Shown: positions 1 through 5,861, counted from the stretch's first letter. The stretch is 5,861 nt of DNA from RGIG3102 sp045633415 (GCA_045633415.1 JAZQYH010000119.1:1-5861), one strand, 5' to 3'. Notes: generated from the sequence alone by a model not told the origin. Numbers and translations: made by a program.

Positions 1-549
1 TTCTTCTCTGTATCCACAATTATCACAACAACAGGTTTTGCAACTGCAAACTTTGACTTATGGCCACAGACATCCAGATTTATTCTGGTTGCACTGATGA
101 TATCCGGTGCTTCTGCTGGTTCTACTGGTGGCGGTGTAAAAGTAAGCCGTCTTATGATACTGGTAAAAGCTATCAAACGTGAAATTGTATCTGTAATCAG
201 ACCAAGACAGGTTAAATCAGTAATGATGGATGAAAAACCTGTAAGCGAAGTTGTAGTAAAAAATACACTTGTATATTTTGCAGTGTATTGGTTTATTGCA
301 ATCGGCTCTATGTTTATGTTGACAATTATTGATGGCTTTGACGGCGAAACTACAATCACTGCAGTTATGGCTTGTCTTAACAATATCGGTCCTGGTCTTA
401 ATATGGTTGGTCCTGCCGGTAACTTCAGTATGTTTTCCCCTCTTTCCAAAATTATCCTTTCACTTAATATGCTGATAGGTCGTCTGGAAATCTGGCCAAT
501 GCTGTTGTTGTTTACACCTTCTATTTACAAAAACACAACTAAAAAATAA
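1..549 (+). CDS. trkH: TrkH/KtrB-family potassium uptake channel subunit, C-terminal part (5' end outside window)
   Basis: This is the membrane pore subunit of a Trk/Ktr K+ uptake system, which normally works with a cytoplasmic NAD/nucleotide-binding TrkA/KtrA protein. The reading frame is open from base 1 and ends with TAA at 547-549, giving 182 residues of what is usually a protein of about 450-490. Seen directly: a third-repeat pore-loop motif TTTGF (fragment residues 9-13); the GASAGSTGGGVK stretch (36-47), which matches the intramembrane gating loop of the family; a further membrane segment at about 88-108; the last pore loop LNNIGPG (126-132); and the terminal helix with GRLE (160-163). 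An ATG at 97 exists, but it falls inside the conserved pore region, so it is an internal methionine and not the start. The gene is complete at its 3' end and is followed by a hairpin terminator. TrkH versus KtrB cannot be settled without the N-terminal part; trkA/ktrA would be expected nearby, outside the window. Confidence 0.93.
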   Translation, partial: FFSVSTIITTTGFATANFDLWPQTSRFILVALMISGASAGSTGGGVKVSRLMILVKAIKREIVSVIRPRQVKSVMMDEKPVSEVVVKNTLVYFAVYWFIAIGSMFMLTIIDGFDGETTITAVMACLNNIGPGLNMVGPAGNFSMFSPLSKIILSLNMLIGRLEIWPMLLLFTPSIYKNTTKK

Positions 550-554
550 TATAA

Positions 555-584
555 AAAAACTCCTCTGGTTTCAGAGGAGTTTTT
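555..584. terminator. Bidirectional rho-independent terminator between convergent trkH and folT
   Basis: A perfect 13-bp stem is formed by 555-567 (AAAAACTCCTCTG) and 572-584, closing a 4-nt loop (GTTT). Its core is an 8-bp GC-containing helix flanked by an A-run on the left and a T-run on the right, so either strand gives hairpin plus U-tract. It lies 5 nt after the trkH stop and 7 nt after the folT stop, as expected for a terminator shared by two converging transcripts. Confidence 0.93.
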
Positions 585-591
585 ATTTTGC

Positions 592-1125
592 CTATTTGAA
601 TCTTTTTTTGTTCTTTTCGCAGAATTTAAGCACTGTGTATAACAGGAAAATATCTATCGGAATCATCAAAATGTTTTTAAGCAGTCTTGCAGGCACCATA
701 AATTTATAGGCATTGCCATACATTATAGCCAGCCACAAAGGTGTGAGAGTAAGATTGATACCAACTGTAACAATTAATCTGGCACCTATTGTTTTAGGCA
801 GGTCGATTTTTCTGCCGTAGAAAAACAGACCATAAATAAAACCAACCAACATTTCATTAAGGGTAAATCCCGGAAAAAATGCACCATCTGGTTTAAGAAG
901 ATATTTTATAACATCTGCTATACCACCAGACAGACAGGCAACCAGTGGGCCAAAGAAATAACCCGTCATGGCGTGGGTAAGGGATGTAAACCCAATAGTC
1001 ATAAACTGATTTACCTGTATTGTGAAAAGAGCCAGAACAGGACTCATTGCTGCGAAAAGGGCGGCACCTGTGATAGCACGCACAGACCTGAATTCTTTAG
1101 CAGCTTTACGCCAATATTCTTTCAT
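592..1125 (-). CDS. folT: ECF transporter S component, folate-specific FolT type
   Basis: This is a substrate-binding membrane subunit of a group II energy-coupling-factor transporter. It captures the vitamin and depends on a shared EcfA/EcfA'/EcfT module encoded elsewhere. The product is about 177 residues, normal for an S component, and almost entirely hydrophobic with roughly five to six membrane segments. Hallmarks seen, numbered from the start chosen here, are GAALFAAMSPVL near 20-31, GYFFGP at 55-60, the loop FFPGFTL at 83-89 followed by GFIYGLFF (95-102), PLWLAIMYGNAY (129-140), and PARLLKNILMIPID (145-158). This combination resembles the FolT family more than other vitamin S components; folate specificity is inferred from motif memory. 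Start choice: ATGs lie at 1131 and 1125. GGAGG (1137-1133) is 1 nt from the first but 7 nt from the second, so 1125 is preferred. The gene is last in the minus-strand block, 34 nt after the RNase M5-HAD gene. No room exists for a tetrahydrofolate riboswitch in that gap. Confidence 0.85.
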   Translation of the reverse strand: MKEYWRKAAKEFRSVRAITGAALFAAMSPVLALFTIQVNQFMTIGFTSLTHAMTGYFFGPLVACLSGGIADVIKYLLKPDGAFFPGFTLNEMLVGFIYGLFFYGRKIDLPKTIGARLIVTVGINLTLTPLWLAIMYGNAYKFMVPARLLKNILMIPIDIFLLYTVLKFCEKNKKRFK

Positions 1126-1132
1126 ATACATA

Positions 1133-1140
1133 CCTCCCCT
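1133..1140 (-). promoter_or_regulatory. Shine-Dalgarno site that decides the folT start
   Basis: The minus strand reads AGGGGAGG here, a near-ideal ribosome binding site. The ATG at 1131 is only 1 nt downstream of GGAGG, which is too close for efficient initiation. The ATG at 1125 is 7 nt downstream, which is ideal. The site therefore argues for the shorter product beginning MKEYW. Confidence 0.8.
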
Positions 1141-1159
1141 TATATTTAAATTTTTTAAA

Positions 1160-2446
1160 TTATTTTAAAACATCCAGCATATCTGTCAATGTTTTACAGA
1201 TATGGTCTGTATATTCACCATTATAATCCGGATAACGGTTATTTACAAGAATGGTATCAAAGCCTGCCATTTTTGCACCTTTGATATCATCAACAGGACT
1301 GTCCCCTATCATTATACATTTTTCAGGGTTTCCTGCCAAATCTTTTGCGAAATCAAAAATTTCATTTCTTGGTTTATCAAAACCTACTCTGGCTGATACT
1401 ATACAGCCAGCAAAATATTCGTCCAGCCCCATATCAGTTGCCATCTGTGGCAATTCTGGGAAATTATTGGACAGGATAAAACTTCTATATCCCCTGTATT
1501 TAAGCTCTTCAAGTACAGCTAAAGCGTCGTCGTGGAGACGGTGGTTTTTTATATCAACAACATATGGACGTATTTTTGGCGCCATATCTTCTGCCTGATA
1601 TTTTTCAAAACCGCTGTTGATGTACATATTTACAAACTCATTTTCACAGCTTTTCCACCAGCCATCGTTTTCCATAAGATGGCGTGTATCTCTGTCTGGA
1701 TATGTCCACCATGGCAGACATTTACCGCTGAGATTTTTTTTGATTTCTGAATGAGGTACATTTGCCTGTGGATATAAAGTATCTGCCAGATGCAGTGCAA
1801 TATCCACCCACTGATTATCTGGCTTTGTCAAAGTGCCGTGAAAATCCCAGAAAAGTACAGGTTTATCATTCAACATTTTTTCTATATCTTGTTTTGTGCA
1901 CATTCTGTTGAGTACCTCCAGCAGTGCTTTTTTTGATAGTTTTACAGGTATATTCAGCTTTTTCGCCAGCTTTTCTCTGTTTGCAGTAGCATTTGCAGTG
2001 CCTGAAAGACCAAGTTCAAATAAGTCTGTATATGTCATACTCTGCTTATTTTCGTTGGTTTCTGCGCTGTCCACCCCTGCATTGTGTAGACATCTGATAA
2101 TAGTAGCTTTATCTATGCCTTCAACACCCAGCAGACCCTCTTTGGACGGGGTTTGTTTTCGACTTTCTTTACCATGTACAGGTGGGATATACACATTTAT
2201 AATTTCACTTTTGCGGCAGATATTCTGTACATAGTTTCTGATTTTAAAACCAGCAGTGTCTGAATCGGTAATAAGGATAATACCGTTCTTTTCCCCCAGT
2301 GTTTTAAGAAGATTTTTCTTTTCTTCATCAGAAAAAACAGAAAATCCGTTTACAGGTATTATAAGACCATCAATAATACTGTCCAGCTTTATAGCATCGT
2401 ACTTACCTTCCACCACTACTATCTGGCTTACTTTGATTTTTTCCAT
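1160..2446 (-). CDS. rnmV: Ribonuclease M5 (Toprim-DUF4093) fused to a HAD-superfamily hydrolase
   Basis: The gene encodes a two-part protein of 428 residues. Residues 1-190 are RNase M5, the enzyme that trims 5S rRNA precursors. They show the Toprim acidic residues in VVEGKYD (E13) and ITDSDTAG (D61, D63), then YIPP...KEGLLGVEG (86-110) typical of clostridial RNase M5, then a DUF4093-like helical tail. Stand-alone RNase M5 is about 180-190 residues, so this half is full length. Residues 193-428 are a complete HAD hydrolase: motif I WDFHGTLT (nucleophile D201), a helical cap at about 210-300, motif II ILSNN (S326), motif III lysine in DKPR (K358), and motif IV GDSPVDD (D382, D386, D387). The second Asp of the usual DxD is His203 (codon CAC). 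The HAD substrate is unknown. The start ATG overlaps the holA stop (TAATG) and has AAAGGTG 7 nt upstream. The fusion is in frame with no stop; a sequencing indel joining two genes is possible but unlikely because both halves are intact. Confidence 0.9.
   Translation of the reverse strand: MEKIKVSQIVVVEGKYDAIKLDSIIDGLIIPVNGFSVFSDEEKKNLLKTLGEKNGIILITDSDTAGFKIRNYVQNICRKSEIINVYIPPVHGKESRKQTPSKEGLLGVEGIDKATIIRCLHNAGVDSAETNENKQSMTYTDLFELGLSGTANATANREKLAKKLNIPVKLSKKALLEVLNRMCTKQDIEKMLNDKPVLFWDFHGTLTKPDNQWVDIALHLADTLYPQANVPHSEIKKNLSGKCLPWWTYPDRDTRHLMENDGWWKSCENEFVNMYINSGFEKYQAEDMAPKIRPYVVDIKNHRLHDDALAVLEELKYRGYRSFILSNNFPELPQMATDMGLDEYFAGCIVSARVGFDKPRNEIFDFAKDLAGNPEKCIMIGDSPVDDIKGAKMAGFDTILVNNRYPDYNGEYTDHICKTLTDMLDVLK
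1915..1919 (-). promoter_or_regulatory. Possible internal ribosome binding site at the RNase M5/HAD junction
   Basis: Inside the fused gene the minus strand carries GGAGG within the context CTGGAGGTACTC. An in-frame ATG (Met182) begins at 1903, 11 nt downstream. Initiation there would give a free HAD protein of 247 residues. The spacing is longer than optimal and GAGGTA simply encodes Glu-Val in a helix, so this may be chance. It is noted because it falls at the domain boundary. Confidence 0.3.
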
Positions 2447-3462
2447 TATTTTACACCTTTGCCTATAATCTGTGTAATAAGTACATACAATAGCTGTTTT
2501 TTATCCCGTGCTGATGATTTCATAGAAATATCAGTTTTCATAAGCAGGGCAAGAATTTCTTCAATAGCTGACAGAGAGAAATTTGATGCATTATTCATTG
2601 CTTTTTTATAGCGGTATGAGTTTGCATTCTTTTCAAAATCTTTCTGCACCTGATTATAATCTTTTCTCTGGGACTGCGCCAGTTTGCAACGATGCATATC
2701 TACAAAACCAGATGTTACAGCACCAAGGATAGCAATTTCGTCTGTACGCAGTTCAAAAATATTATTCAGTTTTTCAATAGCTTTTACAGGTTTCTTACGG
2801 CAAATAAGGTCTATCATATCAAAAACAGAAGCTTCCACTGTTTTAACACCCATTCTGTCCACAATTTCAAGTGTAATCTGGCTGTAGTCTGATGCAGCGC
2901 AGTATTTGTCCACCTCATTAACCAGCAGACCTACATCTTTGCCGATGTTATCTACAATTTTTCTTGCAACGTCTTTAGGCAGGTCTGTGTTCTGTTTTTT
3001 GGCATGGGCAACAATCATTTCTTCAAGATATTTTTCATTAATTTCCTGAACAAAATGGAGCATGCCATATTTATTTACTTTTTCAAAAAGCTTTTCATAT
3101 TTTTTAGCTTTTATTTTTTTATCGTCTTCATATGTCAGAACAATGGCAAGGCGGTTCCCGTCACATTCTTCTATAAGTTTTTCAAGATTTGAAAAATCTT
3201 CTTCATTTAAAGCGGTTATGTCACCATCTCTGATAACAATAAGTCTTTCTCCGAAAAAGCTAGGCGTGAGAACAAGGTCGAATACTTCGTCCCAGTCTGT
3301 TTTGCCAGCTGTAAAATAGGAAATACTGTCGTCATCAATGCCGTTCTTTTTGCATATCTGTTCTATAATAGTAAGGTTTTCATTGCATACGAAAGAATCT
3401 TTGGATAATACAAGCCAAAGTCTTTTCAGTTCTTTATCAGTAATTTTATATCCGACTGCCAA
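2446..3462 (-). CDS. holA: DNA polymerase III delta subunit (clamp loader)
   Basis: The delta subunit is the clamp-loader wrench that opens the beta sliding clamp during replication. At 338 residues it has the usual length. The N-terminal AAA+-like domain (about 1-140) carries the family pattern FFGERLIVIRD (69-79) and RLAIVLT (104-110). The lid region includes VGLLVNEVDKY (177-187). The C-terminal collar domain includes VFDMIDLI (213-220), RYKKAM (284-289) and a D-x3-K-S-S pattern (311-317), all typical of HolA. The segment WLVLSKDSFV (16-25) sits where many relatives have a YLxxGEExxL motif, so the N-terminus is divergent. The start is TTG at 3462: an in-frame TAA lies three codons upstream and the next methionine is far inside, so TTG is effectively forced. 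It overlaps the end of comEC by 17 nt and shares 1 nt with the next gene, implying translational coupling. comEC-holA adjacency is common in Firmicutes. Confidence 0.93.
   Translation of the reverse strand: MAVGYKITDKELKRLWLVLSKDSFVCNENLTIIEQICKKNGIDDDSISYFTAGKTDWDEVFDLVLTPSFFGERLIVIRDGDITALNEEDFSNLEKLIEECDGNRLAIVLTYEDDKKIKAKKYEKLFEKVNKYGMLHFVQEINEKYLEEMIVAHAKKQNTDLPKDVARKIVDNIGKDVGLLVNEVDKYCAASDYSQITLEIVDRMGVKTVEASVFDMIDLICRKKPVKAIEKLNNIFELRTDEIAILGAVTSGFVDMHRCKLAQSQRKDYNQVQKDFEKNANSYRYKKAMNNASNFSLSAIEEILALLMKTDISMKSSARDKKQLLYVLITQIIGKGVK
2454..2460 (-). promoter_or_regulatory. Shine-Dalgarno site of the RNase M5-HAD gene inside the holA tail
   Basis: The minus strand reads AAAGGTG, 7 nt before the ATG at 2446. 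It overlaps the last codons of holA, and stop and start share one base (TAATG). Terminating holA ribosomes could re-initiate directly. Confidence 0.65.
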
Positions 3463-5506
3463 AGTTTTTTACATCCTCCATTATAGAATAATTTCCATTT
3501 TTAATTTTAATGGTTAACATATCATACAACTCTTTCGCCTGTTTGTCTGAGACTAAATCAATATTTTTCTTTATAACAGGATAGAAATAATAAAAGTTGT
3601 CAGCATTGACATCTGCTGGTGTTGTTGAGCCAAAAAAGTAAAAATCCAGATTTTTATCAGATAAATTTGCTTTGTTATGGTTAAAGCCAAAACTTACACC
3701 TGCTATATCAATAACACAGGTCATCTGCCTGTTTTTAAGATATGTATCTATTGTGAATACCTTATTGCTGTAATTTTGCGTATCATTGATTGTTATCAAT
3801 TGTTCAGTAAACTGACTGTATAGTTCTTCGTCTGTTTCTTTAAGTGAACAGACGATTATTTCATCAAAGCTATCTATATCCAACTGATCGATTGCATCTG
3901 CAAACTTTGAATGATTTATATTTTCAGTTGCTATAAGATAGTTTTCATCTTTATAACTGATAACATAAGACGGTTCACTGCTGCCATCAAAGATTTTCAC
4001 AGTAATAACTTCCCTATTCATAAAATTATAGCATAAAACCACAATTAAAGGAACTGTCAAACTGAAAATAATTCTGTTTCTGTTTTTACTGAACTGTATA
4101 AATGCAATTACAACAGAAATAAGTGTGGCAAAAACAATAACTTTCATCATTTCTGTACTGATATTTATCATTGCAAAAGAAAAATTATTTTTTACAAATT
4201 CAGTAAACTCCATAAGAATCCTGATGAAAACATTGTTTACTGGTGCCAGAATACCAGCAATAAATTCGCCTGCTGTCGGTATCAGAGAGATAACAGGCAA
4301 AAAGAATGACAATACACATATCACCATAATAATCGGTGAAAGCAATAAATTAAAAACTGGTGAAAGCAGAGTCATTTTCATGCCAAGAACTGCAAGTATC
4401 GGGCTGGTATATAAAACTGCAAATACAGTAATTAAAAGTGAAGATTTAATCTTGTTAAACTTTCTGTCTCTTGCCAGCTGTGCGGCATGAATCACACCAA
4501 AATAGGCTGTATAAGACAACAACAAACTGCCATTTACAGCGCTATATGGATTTATAAAAAGTGTTATAAGTATTATAACTGCCAGAACATTATAATTGTC
4601 TGTCTCTATTATAAATGTTTTACCTATAGTCATCGCCAGTAGCAGACAGCCTGCCCTGATAATAGATGGCGTAAAACCAATTATCCCCATAAACATCACA
4701 ACACAGATGCATAAAACAATGTTCTTCACTCTTTTGTACACTGGTAGCAGATACAAAAGCGCATTTATTACAGCTACAATAAAGCCAACATGAAGACCTG
4801 ATACTACCAAAGTATGTGAAATGCCTGTGTAGTTGAAATTGAGTTTTACTGAGTCAGTTAAAAGACTTTTGTCACCCAATCCCATTGCAACAGCAACAGG
4901 GATACTATCTTCATTAAAGATTTTGCGGGATTTATTTGTTAAAACAGTACGAATATGGTCAAATACATATGTAAATGAGCCATTTCTATCTACTGGAGCT
5001 ATTTCATCGGGATAAAAATAGCCATATATTCCATTTGAATAACTATACATATAATTACTTTTAGGTGTAAAGCCTTTGTACTTGCCAGTCATTTTAACTG
5101 TATCACCCACAGGAATATCGTCAGTTAAATATACATTTACTTTAAAATTGTTGAAATTCTCACCATTTACTGTTTTAAGCTTAATTTCGTAACGGTTTGC
5201 ATAGCCGACATTTTCTGATTTCAGTACAATAGCAGTTACATCAATCTTTTCATACTGCAACAAATACTTTATTTTATCATTCAGGTTATTTTTAAACACA
5301 CCAAACCAGCCTGCACCAATAATTGCCGCAAGCATAAACAGTAAAATATGATGGGTATATCTGTTTGTGGTGAAACGATGAATAACAGCAAACAAAACAA
5401 ACAAAGCCAGAGAGCAATATAGCATGCTCTCCGGCAAAGTATTGATTGCATAAACGACCACAAGTACAGATAATGCAAATATGAACAACGGTCGTTTGAT
5501 TTTCAT
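3446..5506 (-). CDS. comEC: ComEC/Rec2-family DNA-uptake channel with degenerate metallo-beta-lactamase-like C-terminal domain
   Basis: ComEC is the inner-membrane channel that passes single-stranded DNA into the cell during natural transformation. The product is about 686 residues, within the family's range. In order: an N-terminal membrane region (about 5-72); a soluble OB-fold-like part of the DUF4131 type (about 85-170); the Competence domain (about 200-470) with the hallmark LVVSGLHVG (233-241, His239), PSIIRAG (280-286) and about nine further membrane segments; and a C-terminal soluble domain (500-686). That last region aligns in layout with the metallo-beta-lactamase-like domain, but the DVGQGD-type strand reads IFDGSSEP (505-512) and the THxHxDH-type motif is replaced by CSLKETDEE (553-561). 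All recognisable metal ligands are therefore gone. Start: ATG at 5506, 4 nt after the hit stop, with AGG 8 nt upstream. The frame stays open to an ATG at 5593, but that start would sit inside hit and add a non-hydrophobic, unlikely leader. Whether the cell is transformable cannot be told from this window. Confidence 0.92.
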   Translation of the reverse strand: MKIKRPLFIFALSVLVVVYAINTLPESMLYCSLALFVLFAVIHRFTTNRYTHHILLFMLAAIIGAGWFGVFKNNLNDKIKYLLQYEKIDVTAIVLKSENVGYANRYEIKLKTVNGENFNNFKVNVYLTDDIPVGDTVKMTGKYKGFTPKSNYMYSYSNGIYGYFYPDEIAPVDRNGSFTYVFDHIRTVLTNKSRKIFNEDSIPVAVAMGLGDKSLLTDSVKLNFNYTGISHTLVVSGLHVGFIVAVINALLYLLPVYKRVKNIVLCICVVMFMGIIGFTPSIIRAGCLLLAMTIGKTFIIETDNYNVLAVIILITLFINPYSAVNGSLLLSYTAYFGVIHAAQLARDRKFNKIKSSLLITVFAVLYTSPILAVLGMKMTLLSPVFNLLLSPIIMVICVLSFFLPVISLIPTAGEFIAGILAPVNNVFIRILMEFTEFVKNNFSFAMINISTEMMKVIVFATLISVVIAFIQFSKNRNRIIFSLTVPLIVVLCYNFMNREVITVKIFDGSSEPSYVISYKDENYLIATENINHSKFADAIDQLDIDSFDEIIVCSLKETDEELYSQFTEQLITINDTQNYSNKVFTIDTYLKNRQMTCVIDIAGVSFGFNHNKANLSDKNLDFYFFGSTTPADVNADNFYYFYPVIKKNIDLVSDKQAKELYDMLTIKIKNGNYSIMEDVKNFGSRI
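3475..3479 (-). promoter_or_regulatory. Shine-Dalgarno site for the TTG start of holA
   Basis: GGAGG lies within the last codons of comEC, 12 nt upstream of the TTG at 3462. The ATG directly after it (3474) is followed at once by TAA in its frame, so it cannot begin a gene. Weak start codon and long spacing together suggest modest delta-subunit translation that relies partly on coupling to comEC. Confidence 0.6.
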
Positions 5507-5510
5507 TTTA

Positions 5511-5849
5511 TTAGCCTGGAGGCCAGGACAGATTTCTCTGTGCAAGCATATGGAAATGTACGTGACCAACAGTCTGACCGCCATCTTCGCCACAGTTTGC
5601 TACAATACGATAGCCTTTGTCCAGATTTTCCTGTTTGGCAATTTCTGCGGCTGCCAGAATCATTTTGCCTGCTATGTCACTGTTTTCAGCTGTGAAATGT
5701 GCAGGGCTTGGAATGTGCTGTTTAGGAATAATGATTACATGGAAAGGTGCCTGTGGAGCAATATCTTTGATAGCAACCAAATCTTCTGTTTCATAAACAA
5801 CTGTGGATGGAATATCACCCTTTATAATACTACAAAAAAGACAATCCAT
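5511..5849 (-). CDS. HIT-family (HinT-like) nucleotide phosphoramidate hydrolase
   Basis: This is a small cytoplasmic histidine-triad protein; HinT-like members hydrolyse AMP-lysine and other nucleoside phosphoramidates as dimers. All 112 residues are present, the standard length. Features seen: the N-terminal CLFC pair (C3, C6), likely zinc ligands as in other HinT proteins; PQAPFHVIIIPKQHI (32-46); the triad GHVHFH (95-100, with H96, H98 and H100); and the conserved C-terminal WPPG ending. The start is supported by AGGAGG (5861-5856) 6 nt upstream at the very edge of the window. It is the first visible gene of the minus-strand block and is separated from comEC by 4 nt. A link to competence is not implied; HIT genes occur in many unrelated operons. 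Confidence 0.95.
   Translation of the reverse strand: MDCLFCSIIKGDIPSTVVYETEDLVAIKDIAPQAPFHVIIIPKQHIPSPAHFTAENSDIAGKMILAAAEIAKQENLDKGYRIVANCGEDGGQTVGHVHFHMLAQRNLSWPPG
5515..5527 (-). promoter_or_regulatory. Short hairpin covering the comEC ribosome site
   Basis: The minus-strand RNA CCTGG-CCT-CCAGG can form a 5-bp stem with a 3-nt loop. It is encoded by the WPPG codons of hit. The 3' arm contains the only recognisable Shine-Dalgarno-like bases (AGG, 5517-5515) for comEC, 8 nt before its ATG. Ribosomes finishing hit would open it, so it could enforce translational coupling. The stem is small and the codons for WPPG favour such a palindrome, so function is uncertain. Confidence 0.4.
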
Positions 5850-5855
5850 AATTAT

Positions 5856-5861
5856 CCTCCT
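5856..5861 (-). promoter_or_regulatory. Shine-Dalgarno site of the HIT gene
   Basis: The minus strand reads AGGAGG followed by 6 nt (ATAATT) and ATG at 5849. This is the strongest ribosome site in the window and confirms the hit start. The promoter or an upstream gene lies beyond the window edge. Confidence 0.85.

Noticed and set aside
97..549. ATG at 97 as the start of a separate 150-residue protein
   Set aside because: The frame is open to base 1 and encodes further TrkH pore motifs (TTTGF) upstream, so this is the interior of a truncated-by-window gene.
1141..1166. A/T-only near-palindrome between the RNase M5-HAD gene and folT
   Set aside because: It has no GC in the stem and no downstream U-tract beyond the general A/T bias, so it is not a credible terminator or operator.
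3484..3520. Possible internal promoter for holA: TATAAT on the minus strand just before GGAGG
   Set aside because: The hexamer 17 nt upstream reads AAAATT, a poor -35 element, and the region is coding and AT-rich, where TATAAT arises by chance.
1202..5015. Open frames on the plus strand and one on the minus strand at 5281-5478
   Set aside because: They lie opposite or out of frame with well-supported genes, show no recognisable family motifs or ribosome sites, and have the low-complexity composition expected of antisense shadows.
5507..5593. Upstream ATG at 5593 that would lengthen ComEC by 29 residues
   Set aside because: It lies inside the conserved 3' end of hit, has no convincing ribosome site, and adds a leader unlike ComEC. 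The ATG at 5506 directly follows the hit stop and begins the typical basic-then-hydrophobic N-terminus.
1..5861. CRISPR arrays, tRNA/rRNA genes, insertion sequences, attachment sites
   Set aside because: Reading both strands gave no regularly spaced repeats, no structured RNA genes, no transposase or integrase motifs and no terminal inverted repeats.

Overview
The window is AT-rich with short intergenic gaps, strong GGAGG-type Shine-Dalgarno sites and Firmicutes-type gene families. It reads as the chromosome of a low-GC Clostridia-like bacterium, perhaps a gut anaerobe of the Ruminococcus/Oscillospiraceae kind. That placement is inference from gene content and protein style; no marker gene is present to settle it.

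Layout. Bases 1-549 (+) hold the 3' end of a TrkH/KtrB-type potassium channel subunit. It converges on a five-gene minus-strand block that fills the rest of the window, and the two units share one bidirectional hairpin terminator (555-584). In transcription order the block is: HIT-family hydrolase (5849-5511), comEC DNA-uptake channel (5506-3446), holA, the DNA polymerase III delta subunit (3462-2446), a fused RNase M5 + HAD-hydrolase gene (2446-1160), and a folate-type ECF transporter S component (1125-592). Junctions are +4 nt, a 17-nt overlap, a 1-nt overlap (TAATG) and 34 nt, so the block is very probably one operon. Its promoter, if it has one of its own, lies to the right of the window.

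How the genes work together. comEC-holA adjacency is a classic Firmicutes arrangement. HIT, delta subunit and RNase M5 are housekeeping functions (nucleotide phosphoramidate hydrolysis, clamp loading, 5S rRNA maturation). FolT-type proteins import folate together with an EcfA-EcfA'-EcfT module that must be encoded elsewhere. I see no functional pathway linking all five beyond shared transcription.

The window is mostly ordinary core genome, and I found no clear new system. The points worth a second look are: an RNase M5 (Toprim + DUF4093) fused in frame to a HAD hydrolase whose nucleophile motif is DFHGT rather than DxDGT, with a possible internal ribosome site at the domain junction; a ComEC whose metallo-beta-lactamase-like C-terminal domain has lost all recognisable metal ligands; a small hairpin at the hit/comEC junction covering the comEC ribosome site; and start-site corrections for comEC and folT. 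No RNA genes, CRISPR arrays, insertion sequences or riboswitches were seen, and no stretch over 300 bases lacks a gene.
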